From assembly GCA_017307855.1 (NCBI GenBank), contig JAFKGD010000011.1, positions 62,001 to 126,000 on the forward strand: a stretch of DNA of 64,000 bases. Direction: 5' to 3'. A program made the position numbers and the translations under genes. Below are positions 1-7,272 of this stretch, piece by piece. Below the pieces are notes generated by a model, which was given only the letters and a program-made list of their open reading frames with translations, made no database searches and was not told the DNA's origin. Each line of letters opens with the position of its first letter. Position 1 is the first letter of the stretch. The stretch comes from Burkholderiales bacterium (GTDB lineage: Bacteria; Pseudomonadota; Gammaproteobacteria; Burkholderiales; Burkholderiaceae_C).

Positions 1-1
1 C

Positions 2-1222
2 CAGATGCGAACCGAGGCCATGCATGTGGTGGCCGAGTCGGGCGTGGCCGCTCATTGGCTCTACAAGGCCAACGAGCCCGGCAGCGCCAATGCCGAGCGC
101 ATGGGCACGAAGTGGCTTCAGTCGCTGCTCGACATTCAGAGCGAGACCATCGATTCGGCCGAATTCTGGGATCACGTCAAGGTCGACCTGTTCCCCGATG
201 CCGTCTACGTCTTCACGCCCAAGAGCCAGATCATGGCGCTGCCGCGGGGTGCCACCGTGGTCGACTTCGCCTATGCGATCCACAGCAACGTGGGCGACCA
301 GACGGCAGCCGCGAGGATCAACGGCGAGCAGGTGCCGCTGCGCACCGAACTCAAGAATGGCGACGTGGTCGAGATCATCACCGCGCCGCTATCCAAACCC
401 AACCCGGCCTGGCTGGGCTTCGTTCGCACGGGCCGTGCACGCTCCAAAATCCGCCACTACCTCAAGACGCTGGCGCAGGCCGAATCCCAGGGCCTGGGCG
501 AGAAGCTGCTGGTGCAGGCGCTGCGCGCCGAGGGCATGGAGAAGCTACCCAGCGAGGATCCGCGCCGAGCCGTCATCTGGGAGAAGTTGCTGCGTTTCAC
601 CGGCAGCCGCAACCGGGCCGAACTGCTCACCGACATCGGGCTGGGCAAGCGCATCGCGAGCATCGTTGCCAAGCGGCTGGTGGCCTACATGGCCGAAGAA
701 GGCCTGCGCCCTGATGCCCTGCTTCTGACGCGGGAACGCTATACCGCGCACGAGAATGTGTCGCAAGGCGCGGTGATGCTCGACGGCAGCGAGAACTCCT
801 CGGTCCAGTATGCGCACTGTTGCCGTCCGATCCCTGGCGACGACATCATCGGCTACCTCGGCCACGGCGAAGGACTGGTCGTCCATACGGCCGAATGCAG
901 CGTGGGCCGCCGACTGCAGCAGAAGGACGCCGAGCGTTTCTTCGCAGTGGAATGGTCAGACGAGCCAGTGCGCGCGTTCGAAACCGGCGTGATCGTCACC
1001 GTGGCGCAGTCGAAAGGCGTGCTGGCGCGCGTGGCCGTGGCGATTGCGGGTGCGGAAGCCGACATCACCCATGTCGACATGCCCGAGGACACGGCACAGG
1101 ATGCAGCCGACCTGAGCTTCGTGGTTGCCGTGCGCGACCGCAGCCACCTCGACGGCATCCTGCGGCAACTGCGCCGCACCCCGTCGGTACTTGGCGCACG
1201 GCGCGCCGTTCCGGCCAGTTGA
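2..1222 (+). CDS. spoT: (p)ppGpp synthetase/hydrolase SpoT/RelA, C-terminal part
   Basis: Stringent-response enzyme that makes and/or degrades (p)ppGpp. The gene enters from the left edge, so the HD hydrolase and most of the synthetase domain are outside the window. Visible in order are the end of the synthetase region (RTEAMHVVAESGVAAHWLYK), a TGS domain (from about DLFPDAVYVFTPKSQIMALP), a helical/zinc-finger region with YAHCCRPIPGDDIIGYLGHG, and a C-terminal ACT domain (VIVTVAQSKGVLARVAVAIA). These parts regulate the enzyme through the ribosome or ACP. In betaproteobacteria the bifunctional copy next to greB is usually named spoT. Without the N-terminus it cannot be separated with certainty from RelA. 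Confidence 0.93.
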   Translation, partial: QMRTEAMHVVAESGVAAHWLYKANEPGSANAERMGTKWLQSLLDIQSETIDSAEFWDHVKVDLFPDAVYVFTPKSQIMALPRGATVVDFAYAIHSNVGDQTAAARINGEQVPLRTELKNGDVVEIITAPLSKPNPAWLGFVRTGRARSKIRHYLKTLAQAESQGLGEKLLVQALRAEGMEKLPSEDPRRAVIWEKLLRFTGSRNRAELLTDIGLGKRIASIVAKRLVAYMAEEGLRPDALLLTRERYTAHENVSQGAVMLDGSENSSVQYAHCCRPIPGDDIIGYLGHGEGLVVHTAECSVGRRLQQKDAERFFAVEWSDEPVRAFETGVIVTVAQSKGVLARVAVAIAGAEADITHVDMPEDTAQDAADLSFVVAVRDRSHLDGILRQLRRTPSVLGARRAVPAS

Positions 1223-1238
1223 GGACGGCAGCCGCCGC

Positions 1239-1805
1239 TCAGGCCTTCGCGGGGTAGCTGACGGCAAGCACCTCGATATCGCGCGGCCCGGTCGGTGTGA
1301 CCAGCCTGACCACATCACCTTCGCGCGACTTGAGCAAGGCCCTGGCGATCGGCGAGATCCAGCTCACCTGACCCTGCGCACTGTCGGCCTCGTCGATGCC
1401 CATGATGGTCACCGTGCGTTCGACGCCATCGGCCTCGTCGACATAGGTGACAGTGGCACCGAAGAACACTTGGTCGCTGCCGTGGTGGACACTCGGATCG
1501 GCCACCTCGGCAAGATCGAGGCGACGCGTCAGGAAGCGGATCCGGCGATCGATCTCGCGCAGGCGCTTCTTGCCATACAGGTAGTCGCCGTTCTCCGAAC
1601 GGTCGCCATTGCCAGCCGCCCAATGCACGACGTCGACGATCCTGGGGCGCTCGTTATCCAGCAAATCGAGCAGTTCGGCGCGCAACCGGGCATGCCCGGC
1701 TGGCGTGATGTAGTTCTTGCTGCCTGCCGGAAGCGGCGGCAGGCCTGCATCGCCGTCATCTCCGTCGTCGTCCTGATCGGTCTCGCGCGTGAACGCCTTG
1801 CTCAT
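1239..1805 (-). CDS. greB: Transcription elongation factor GreB
   Basis: Rescues backtracked RNA polymerase by stimulating transcript cleavage. The 188-residue protein has an acidic N-terminal tail (DQDDDGDDGD) typical of betaproteobacterial GreB, the coiled-coil region (AAGNGDRSENGDYLYGKKRL, with the tip residues GDRSEN.DY), and a C-terminal FKBP-like domain ending in ISPIARALLKSREGDVV. The start at MSKAFTRE was chosen over longer frames because upstream residues match no Gre protein. It converges with spoT with a 16-bp gap, a common Burkholderiales arrangement. Confidence 0.95.
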   Translation of the reverse strand: MSKAFTRETDQDDDGDDGDAGLPPLPAGSKNYITPAGHARLRAELLDLLDNERPRIVDVVHWAAGNGDRSENGDYLYGKKRLREIDRRIRFLTRRLDLAEVADPSVHHGSDQVFFGATVTYVDEADGVERTVTIMGIDEADSAQGQVSWISPIARALLKSREGDVVRLVTPTGPRDIEVLAVSYPAKA

Positions 1806-1867
1806 GGTGATCGGTAGCCCTTCGAACCACATGCCGGCCAACGCGGGGGATAGCGACGGCCCAGACG

Positions 1868-1897
1868 AAAAAGCCCGCAACTTGCGTTGCGGGCTTT
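1868..1897 (-). terminator. Orphaned terminator of the original tRNA-Arg gene
   Basis: A perfect 10-bp stem (AAGCCCGCAA / TTGCGGGCTT) with a 6-nt loop is followed on the minus strand by a short T run. It lies just beyond the 3' end of the tRNA-Arg fragment at attL. It therefore looks like the original terminator of the tRNA gene, now separated from the rebuilt gene by the 44.7-kb prophage. Confidence 0.75.
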
Positions 1898-1902
1898 CGT
1901 GT

Positions 1903-1947
1903 TGGTGCGGCTGGCAGGATTCGAACCCACGACCCCTTGGTTCGTAG
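1903..1947 (-). repeat. attL: 45-bp copy of the tRNA-Arg 3' half
   Basis: Identical to 46559-46603. It spans the tRNA-Arg(ACG) gene from the anticodon loop to the encoded CCA. The flanking bases differ at both ends (T versus G outside, T versus C inside), which defines the core. It is the left boundary of prophage 1. Confidence 0.93.
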
Positions 1948-2116
1948 TTTCCCCGCCGAACGCAAGCTGTTGATTCTATTAGCAACTGGGCCGTCCGTTC
2001 CAACTCATTATGCTCAGTATTGCACTGAACCGAATTCGCGCATCCCCCATAAGTCCCCCAGCGGGCTGATGCCGGCGATCGGCTGAAGTCGTGCTGCACA
2101 ACGCGAGGAGCTGTCA

Positions 2117-2140
2117 GACCTTCTGCTCCGTCAGAAGGTC
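2117..2140 (-). terminator. Stem-loop at the 3' end of the cargo operon
   Basis: A perfect 9-bp inverted repeat (GACCTTCTG, 6-nt loop, CAGAAGGTC) overlaps the stop codon of the last gene of the TIGR04255-type operon. No T run follows on the minus strand, so it may act as an RNA-stabilising or rho-assisted end rather than a strict intrinsic terminator. Confidence 0.45.
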
Positions 2141-2609
2141 AAGCGTGGCACTCGTGGCTCTCGAGCCCGCTACCCGAAAAATGCTGAGCTAGCATATGTC
2201 TCAGTTCAGCTCTGTGCGCTTTCCTCAGCGTATCGGCACCTGCTTGTCTGAAAGAGACATGAGCATGATGAATGCCTTCTGAAGGCACGTGATCGACGGC
2301 AAAACCGTCCCCAACGGCGTTCTTAAGTGCTCGAACATCGCCTGCAGACGCTGAATAGAACCCTTGGTATCTGAAGCCAGCATTGCCTCGATCACGCAAC
2401 GATGATTGACGCGCACAACCGAGAAGATGAACCTCGGCAGGCGTAGCGGCATACTTGCGCCAGACCAATGACTCAGCACCGCTATTCAGCAAGAAAAGAT
2501 TCTGCGCGATAAGTGCCTGCGTCTTTGCGTCCCACATGAAGGGCGCATTGACATGACGCGCAACAAAATTATCGTCAGGGATAACTTCGACGACCGCCTC
2601 GTGGGTCAC
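2139..2609 (-). CDS. Unknown cargo protein, third gene of the TIGR04255-type operon
   Basis: A 156-residue protein of unknown function beginning with GTG, 4 bp after the stop of the preceding gene, so it is probably co-translated. No signal peptide, membrane segment or recognisable catalytic motif is seen. The middle holds a basic stretch (GCARQSSLRDRGNAGFRYQG), and the C-terminal third is rich in histidine (SEGIHHAHVSF, KAHRAELRHML, SHECHA). The local DNA looks less GC-rich than the surrounding phage genes, which suggests a late addition to the prophage. It could be an effector or partner of the TIGR04255-like protein, but nothing in the sequence says which. Confidence 0.6.
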   Translation of the reverse strand: MTHEAVVEVIPDDNFVARHVNAPFMWDAKTQALIAQNLFLLNSGAESLVWRKYAATPAEVHLLGCARQSSLRDRGNAGFRYQGFYSASAGDVRALKNAVGDGFAVDHVPSEGIHHAHVSFRQAGADTLRKAHRAELRHMLAQHFSGSGLESHECHA

Positions 2610-2613
2610 GGAT

Positions 2614-3153
2614 TCAAACGGCGTTGAAAAGGGACTGGAGTTCCGCAGGGAGTCGCCCAGGACGAAACGCCAAATCGTGCAGGTGCACCGCTTGCTTAGT
2701 TCCTGGCGATGCTACTGCGTGCAGATTCCATCCATCGACCACCACAATAACTTCAGTATCCCCTGCTTTCCAGAGCAGCTGAAGCCCTCCTTCACCATCG
2801 GGGGCCATCGTAGGCACGCCGGCATTGGGCGAGAGAAGGTCAAGCAGATGATGAGAGGCCTCACCTGCCTGCTTGGAAATCTTCACGTGAGAAATATTTC
2901 CGGAGTGATCCAACTGGGCCAAGCCACGATGCACGAGAAATTTCACGAGCGCAGTAGCGGCTGGCAAGCCCCGGGTCGGTGAAGGCTCAAGGCGACCCGT
3001 TGTTGACGCTGATCCCGGCGACAAGACTATGTCATCCGAGTAAGACGTAGCTGATGAGCGGCCAACCCGATTCGAGCGGCGCAGCGGCGCCGGGGCATCA
3101 TGTTCAATGCTGTCGAACTCACACGGTTCATAAGTAGCAGAGCTGAAAGTCAT
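2614..3153 (-). CDS. Unknown cargo protein, second gene of the TIGR04255-type operon
   Basis: A 179-residue protein whose ATG overlaps the stop of the upstream gene by 4 bp (ATGA), a sign of translational coupling. The first 60 residues are polar and probably disordered. The C-terminal half holds a region (GGLQLLWKAGDTEVIVVVDG) resembling a small beta-rich domain often found in short proteins of accessory operons. That resemblance is from memory of family patterns and is only suggestive. No membrane segments. Function unknown. Confidence 0.6.
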   Translation of the reverse strand: MTFSSATYEPCEFDSIEHDAPAPLRRSNRVGRSSATSYSDDIVLSPGSASTTGRLEPSPTRGLPAATALVKFLVHRGLAQLDHSGNISHVKISKQAGEASHHLLDLLSPNAGVPTMAPDGEGGLQLLWKAGDTEVIVVVDGWNLHAVASPGTKQAVHLHDLAFRPGRLPAELQSLFNAV

Positions 3154-3968
3154 AGCGACCTCTTCCACAAATGAGTTTGGGCAGCAGCGCTTGTGACGTC
3201 TGCGAACCCATGCGTTACCCAGTCGTGACCAAGCCACTGCCAACGTTTCAGACCTTCATCTGAGCAATCCAGAGGAAGTCCACGCGCAGTGAGTTCAAGA
3301 CGAACCAGTGGTTCACGAGTGGATGTCTTCATCGCCGTCTGCGCCACGACATGAAGGCGACCCTGATCGTCAGGCAGTCGATAGGATGTCTGCCAATTAA
3401 TTCGCTCTGGAAGGGGCAGAAAACGCGAGGAATCCTGATGGACTTGGTGATCCGTCAAAAGCGCCCCCACGTCAAAACCCGTGGCGTGCTCAAGCGCATT
3501 GATGTAGGTAACTTCAGCCTGAAGAATGGTAGGAGCGCCGAGGTCGCCGCTTGCAGCGAAAGCAGCGAACTTCTCCCAGCCGCCCCAGAATCCTTCCATG
3601 ACCGCCTCGAAACCGGGATATACCTCGGCACCGTCTTCAGGCAGACGTCTCCAATTGAAGATGAATCTGTCGTCCTGAAGCTGCGCGAGGAATCTGCCGT
3701 CAGGGGAGATGAACCAGGACCTCCGCAGAGGAGGCATGTCTACAAATTCAGCTCCAAGAACCGGCTGTTGAAACTCACTGAGATTTTCAATGACCGGCGG
3801 CAATGGGGCGACTTCCTGCAACGTCGGGAAGCTGCCGTCGATCTGCCCCCAAAACTTGCCAACGTCAGCTGTGCGCATTGCACGGGGCAAACTGAACGCC
3901 ACTCCACAAACCACCTCCATGACCGGAGGGCTAGCGAATTTCACGCGCGGACGTGCGTCTTGTGACAT
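3150..3968 (-). CDS. TIGR04255-like family protein, first gene of the cargo operon
   Basis: A 272-residue soluble protein with the layout of the sporadically distributed TIGR04255 family: an N-terminal PPVMEVVCGVAFSLP segment, a WGQIDGSFPTLQEVAPLPP segment, a central RSWFISPDGRFLAQLQDDRFIFNWRRL strand pair, and a tyrosine/asparagine region (EVTYINALE). The biochemical role of this family is unknown to me, and its members turn up in accessory and mobile regions. A good ribosome site (GAGGAG) precedes the ATG. It heads a three-gene operon next to attL, the usual place for prophage cargo such as phage-exclusion genes. The upstream region carries three DnaA-box-like sites. Defence is an inference from position only. 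Confidence 0.7.
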   Translation of the reverse strand: MSQDARPRVKFASPPVMEVVCGVAFSLPRAMRTADVGKFWGQIDGSFPTLQEVAPLPPVIENLSEFQQPVLGAEFVDMPPLRRSWFISPDGRFLAQLQDDRFIFNWRRLPEDGAEVYPGFEAVMEGFWGGWEKFAAFAASGDLGAPTILQAEVTYINALEHATGFDVGALLTDHQVHQDSSRFLPLPERINWQTSYRLPDDQGRLHVVAQTAMKTSTREPLVRLELTARGLPLDCSDEGLKRWQWLGHDWVTHGFADVTSAAAQTHLWKRSL

Positions 3969-4008
3969 GGACTCCTCAGATGATCAACAAAGTCTATACA
4001 GCAAATTG

Positions 4009-4049
4009 TGTGGATACTGTGGATAACCTTGCTTTTTTTCTGTGGATAA
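4009..4049. promoter_or_regulatory. Cluster of three DnaA-box-like 9-mers upstream of the cargo operon
   Basis: On the minus strand, TTATCCACA occurs exactly twice (4018-4026 and 4041-4049) and once with a single mismatch (4009-4017, GTATCCACA), all in the same orientation. A T-tract lies between two of them. A weak -10-like TATAGA (minus strand, 3993-3998) sits just downstream, so the boxes cover the -35 and upstream region of the operon starting at 3968. Confidence 0.6.
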
Positions 4050-4265
4050 CCCTAGATTGTAGGGGCTGATCCAAATGCCGCCAGATCCCATTTCCAACGC
4101 CCTTAGCACGTCAGCGAGATTCAGCAGGACTGTGGAATATCGCATCGGCTTCGGCAGGCGTGCTGAGGCAGCACTTTGAAGCGGCACCACCCATACGTTT
4201 CATAGCCCTAGCAGTGCGCAGGCTGCCCCTCTAGATCTGCACCAGCCGACATAATTGCTGCTGCC

Positions 4266-4529
4266 ATGCCTAACACCGTCACATTCATCGAAGAACGCAA
4301 AGTTGGCCACTGGCATCTGAAGTTCTCACACATGAACGACTTCGACGGTGCACCGTTGGGCGTCTTATGCGAACTGAGCAAAGACAGTCAGACATTTGGC
4401 CGTCTTTCCGGTAGCGCAAGCGGTGGCGACGCTCGAGCGATCGAACGCCTATTCACGCGTGCCGAGGAATGGATTCGTGAGTATCAGGAGAGAAAGCATT
4501 CGGGACACGCTGGTTTGGGCGACCTCTGA
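4266..4529 (+). CDS. Small unknown cargo protein
   Basis: An 87-residue soluble protein read toward the Dam-like methylase gene, with which it converges (3-bp gap). It has a beta-like N-terminal half (TVTFIEERKVGHWHLKFSH) and a helical charged C-terminal half (ARAIERLFTRAEEWIREYQE). No clear ribosome site and no family recognised. It could be an isolated cargo gene. Roughly 215 bp between it and the DnaA boxes hold no convincing gene. Confidence 0.45.
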   Translation: MPNTVTFIEERKVGHWHLKFSHMNDFDGAPLGVLCELSKDSQTFGRLSGSASGGDARAIERLFTRAEEWIREYQERKHSGHAGLGDL

Positions 4530-4532
4530 GAT

Positions 4533-5318
4533 TCAGAAAAGGCCCGCAGGCTCGGCATTCCGATCCCACGAGTAGATGATCAGCTCGCCGCGCCGCGCAC
4601 GATCGGCGCCCCCGACTGTGTACTCGATGTCCAAGGTCTCCATCTGGAAGCCATCGAACACCCGGCGGATGTCCGGGTGGTCGTTGATGCTGAGGATCGC
4701 CTTTCCGCGCAGGCCACGCATCAGCTCGGCCATGCGCTCGTACTGGGTGAACTCGAAGACGACCCCGTAGCCTTCGGTCTGCCAGTACGGCGGATCCAGA
4801 TAGAAGAGCGTGTGCGGCCGATCGTAGCGGCCGATGACCTCGTACCAGGGCAACTGCTCGATGAAGGTGCTGGCGAGCCGCAGATGGGCCGCCGAGAGCG
4901 TTTCCTCAAGCCGCAGCAGGTTGATCGCGGGCGTCGTGGTGGCCGTGCCCCACGTCTGCCCCTGAACCTTGCCGCCGAAGCAGTGGTGCTGCAGGTAGAA
5001 GAAGCGCGCGGCACGCTGGATATCGGTGAGCGTCGCCGGCGGCGTGTCCTGCGTCCAGCGGAACACCTCACGGCTGGACAGCGCCCATTTGAACTGGCGC
5101 ACGAACTCTTCGAGGTGGTGCTTGACGACGCGGTAGAGATTCACCAGCTCGCCGTTGATGTCGTTGATGACCTCCACCGCCGCCGGCGGCCGAAGGAAAT
5201 ACAGCGCCGCGCCGCCGGCGAAGACCTCGACGTAGCACTCGTGCGACGGGAAGCGCTGCAGGATGGTGTCCGCGAGGCGGCGCTTGCCGCCGATCCACGG
5301 GATGATGGGTGTTGCCAT
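4533..5318 (-). CDS. D12-class DNA adenine methylase (Dam-like), copy 2
   Basis: N6-adenine DNA methyltransferase of the D12 class, 261 residues. It has the N-terminal PWIGGKRRL segment, the SAM-binding FAGGAALYFLRP motif and the catalytic LFYLDPPYWQ (DPPY) motif around residue 170. It lies downstream of the lysis genes in the cargo zone, after a 138-bp leader with two hairpins, so it may be expressed separately. It differs markedly from the prophage's other D12 enzyme (30310-31170), so the two were probably acquired independently. Likely role: shielding phage DNA from restriction, or marking it. Confidence 0.88.
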   Translation of the reverse strand: MATPIIPWIGGKRRLADTILQRFPSHECYVEVFAGGAALYFLRPPAAVEVINDINGELVNLYRVVKHHLEEFVRQFKWALSSREVFRWTQDTPPATLTDIQRAARFFYLQHHCFGGKVQGQTWGTATTTPAINLLRLEETLSAAHLRLASTFIEQLPWYEVIGRYDRPHTLFYLDPPYWQTEGYGVVFEFTQYERMAELMRGLRGKAILSINDHPDIRRVFDGFQMETLDIEYTVGGADRARRGELIIYSWDRNAEPAGLF

Positions 5319-5346
5319 AGTGGGCTCCAGGGGGTGGTTACACTGC

Positions 5347-5436
5347 CCCCGCCTGTACAGGTGGGCGGGGCCTTGGCTGGGCTCACAGGCGCGTTCTGTG
5401 GGTTCGGTGGCCGTCCGGGGTGTTCCAGCACCCCGG
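5347..5436. promoter_or_regulatory. Two hairpins in the leader of the Dam-like gene
   Basis: Between the lysis genes and the methylase are two stem-loops: 5347-5370 (CCCCGCC / GGCGGGG) and 5415-5436 (CCGGGGTG / CACCCCGG, 6-nt loop). Neither has a proper T run on the minus strand. They could limit read-through from the lysis operon or regulate the methylase. Confidence 0.35.
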
Positions 5437-5456
5437 GCGGTCGCCTCGTTCTTTTT

Positions 5457-6011
5457 TCAGGGGGCCGGCTGACCCCTCACCGTGTAGACGTCTGCACGGC
5501 ACTGGGCATAGGCCTCATTCACTTCGTCGGCTTCACGCAGGAGCCGGTCGAGTAGGTCAGAAAGCTGCAGAGAAAGTAGCCCGCCGGCTTGGGCTGGAGG
5601 GCTTGCACCTTCACCGGTACGGCCGGTGGTTGCGGCTTCGGCGCTACCACCACCGCGCCCACATCCACCGGCTTCTGCGTGAGGGTCGTACAGCCGGCCG
5701 CCATTGCGAAGACGCTCAGCGCGCAGAGCATCCTGAGCATCAGCAAGTTTTTTCTCGTTGTCGACATTCTTCTTCTCCTGAGCTGCGCGCATCTCGCGCA
5801 TGGTTTGTTCGGCCGCGGCAGCGCGTGCCGTCTCGGTGGCGAGCGTGGCTGCGGCATCTAGCTTCTGCCGATCTATCGCGCGCTCGTAGGTGGTGGTGGC
5901 CTCGGCCTTGCCACGGTCGTACTGGCCGGCCCCGTACGAACGAATGGCGAGCAGCGCCCCTGTCATGAGCCCCGCCGCCAGCAACGCACCGACGATGAGT
6001 TCGCGGGCCAC
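5457..6011 (-). CDS. Inner-membrane spanin, Rz-like
   Basis: An i-spanin for the last lysis step, outer-membrane disruption. The 184-residue protein has one N-terminal membrane segment (LIVGALLAAGLMTGALLAI) followed by a long alanine/glutamate-rich coiled coil (about residues 35-110), the classical Rz plan. It starts 2 bp after the holin-transglycosylase gene. A second gene in a different frame (Rz1, 5519-5767) lies wholly inside it. Rz is recognised by architecture because this family diverges strongly. Confidence 0.82.
   Translation of the reverse strand: MARELIVGALLAAGLMTGALLAIRSYGAGQYDRGKAEATTTYERAIDRQKLDAAATLATETARAAAAEQTMREMRAAQEKKNVDNEKKLADAQDALRAERLRNGGRLYDPHAEAGGCGRGGGSAEAATTGRTGEGASPPAQAGGLLSLQLSDLLDRLLREADEVNEAYAQCRADVYTVRGQPAP
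5519..5767 (-). CDS. Outer-membrane spanin lipoprotein Rz1, nested in Rz
   Basis: An 82-residue lipoprotein encoded in an alternative frame completely inside the Rz gene. It has a basic N-terminus, a hydrophobic stretch and a lipobox (VFAMAAGC) that predicts lipid attachment to the cysteine. A proline-rich mature part follows (VVAPKPQPPAVPVKVQALQP), as in known o-spanins. A ribosome site (AGGAG) lies about 7 nt upstream of the chosen ATG; a later in-frame ATG at 5740 is possible. It should pair with Rz across the periplasm to fuse the inner and outer membranes. Confidence 0.8.
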   Translation of the reverse strand: MSTTRKNLLMLRMLCALSVFAMAAGCTTLTQKPVDVGAVVVAPKPQPPAVPVKVQALQPKPAGYFLCSFLTYSTGSCVKPTK

Positions 6012-6013
6012 GG

Positions 6014-6967
6014 CTACACCCCCAGCCAGGCGAGATACTTCCCGCGCCTGGGCGCCAACGGCACCGTGCTGGCGACGTGCTCACGGTTGATGTCGAACGC
6101 GCTCTGTCCATACCCCTGCCACTTCGTCCGGCTCTTGCTGCTGGTGTGCTCGACGTGCCCAAACCACTGCCCGGCGTCGCAACCAGGCTTCAGAGCGCAC
6201 AGTCGACGGTCCTGCTGCAGCCCACCCCACCCGCCGTTGTAGGCAGCGTCACAGAAGGCCACGCGGACGAGGGGCTCGAAGCTGCCGAGCCGCTTCAACC
6301 GGTCGTCGCAGTCTTCCAGCTTCACCAGGATCGCGCGGATCCCGAGATCCGCACGGATGTACACCGACGTCCAGTTCAGCTCGGCGAGATCTTGCGGAGC
6401 CATTGCGCGGGTCTCGGCCAGCGCGTCGAATCGCAGCGCTCCGTCCGCGGTCCACGCTCGCGTGATCTGGCCGAGCCCGGCGCCTTCCTCGCGACTGGTC
6501 TTCAGCCGCGCCGACGTGCTCCAGCAGCTGCGGTGCGTGAGGGTGATGCACGTCTCCTTCTCGATCAGCGCGCCGATGTAGCTGCGCCGCGGGATCTCCG
6601 GCCATCGGCGCTCGATCTCGTCCACCACCAGGGGCGCGAGCGTCTTCGCCGGCGCTGGAACATCTGCACGCGCGAAGCCCACCAGACCGATGAATAGCGC
6701 CGCGCTCACGAGGCAGAGCCCCAGGAACGCCAAGCCAGCGCCGATCGGATGCTCCAAGGCCTTGAGCCAGGCTTCACGTCCGTGCGCGTAGTCAAACATG
6801 GCTTTGCGGCCGGAATGCGCCAGCGCGACACACAGCGCCGACCAGGACAGCCAGATCAGTCGCACCAGCGGCTCACGCCAGCCGTCGGGGCCGAAGCTGT
6901 TGACAGCGATCACGAGCAGCGGCAGGGCCAGTACGGCCCACCAGCGCCAACGCTTGAGGGGATTCAT
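6014..6967 (-). CDS. Holin-like membrane domain fused to an SLT-type transglycosylase
   Basis: Lysis protein of 317 residues. The first 100 residues hold about three hydrophobic segments (WWAVLALPLLVIAVNSF, WLSWSALCVALAHSG, GAGLAFLGLCLVSAALFIGL) like the putative holins of Burkholderiales phages. The remainder resembles a lysozyme-fold transglycosylase (IEKETCITLTHRSCW, then REEGAGLGQITRAW, with a plausible catalytic Glu in IEKET and the GLGQIT signature). In related phages these are normally two adjacent genes. Here one frame reads through, so either a true fusion or a repaired frame joins them. It degrades peptidoglycan, probably while membrane-anchored. Confidence 0.75.
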   Translation of the reverse strand: MNPLKRWRWWAVLALPLLVIAVNSFGPDGWREPLVRLIWLSWSALCVALAHSGRKAMFDYAHGREAWLKALEHPIGAGLAFLGLCLVSAALFIGLVGFARADVPAPAKTLAPLVVDEIERRWPEIPRRSYIGALIEKETCITLTHRSCWSTSARLKTSREEGAGLGQITRAWTADGALRFDALAETRAMAPQDLAELNWTSVYIRADLGIRAILVKLEDCDDRLKRLGSFEPLVRVAFCDAAYNGGWGGLQQDRRLCALKPGCDAGQWFGHVEHTSSKSRTKWQGYGQSAFDINREHVASTVPLAPRRGKYLAWLGV

Positions 6968-7041
6968 AGGATGCTCCAGGTTGAGGACGAAGAACGGCCC
7001 GCCGCGTCGCCGCGGCGGGCCAATGAAATGGCGAAACGGAT

Positions 7042-7272
7042 CTAGACCTCGATGTCTTCGAACGGCAGCACCGGTGCCGGCCCCTCGATCACGCCGTTGC
7101 GGACGAACACGCGGTCGCCCGTCGACACGTCGGCGCCTCGTACCCGCTGCTCGCCACCACCAGGAAACGTGACGGTGATGGATCCGTCGAGGTTGAGCGT
7201 GGAGACATCGCCCACCAGCAGCGGCGCCTCCGGCAAGATCTCGCGCAACGCGCGGTAGAGGTTCGTGGTCAC
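7042..7272 (-). CDS. Small tail-tip protein
   Basis: A 76-residue protein starting with GTG, overlapping the stop of the preceding tail gene by 4 bp (GTGA), so translationally coupled. The sequence is beta-rich (STLNLDGSITVTFPGGGEQR, DRVFVRNGVIEG), suggesting a small OB- or SH3-like fold. It sits between the large hub-like tail protein and the lysis cassette. No function beyond tail assembly can be assigned. Confidence 0.65.
   Translation of the reverse strand: MTTNLYRALREILPEAPLLVGDVSTLNLDGSITVTFPGGGEQRVRGADVSTGDRVFVRNGVIEGPAPVLPFEDIEV

Noticed and set aside
3984-4190. A 68-residue minus-strand frame just before the cargo operon
   Set aside because: No ribosome site, crosses the DnaA-box cluster and probable promoter, and no protein-like pattern.
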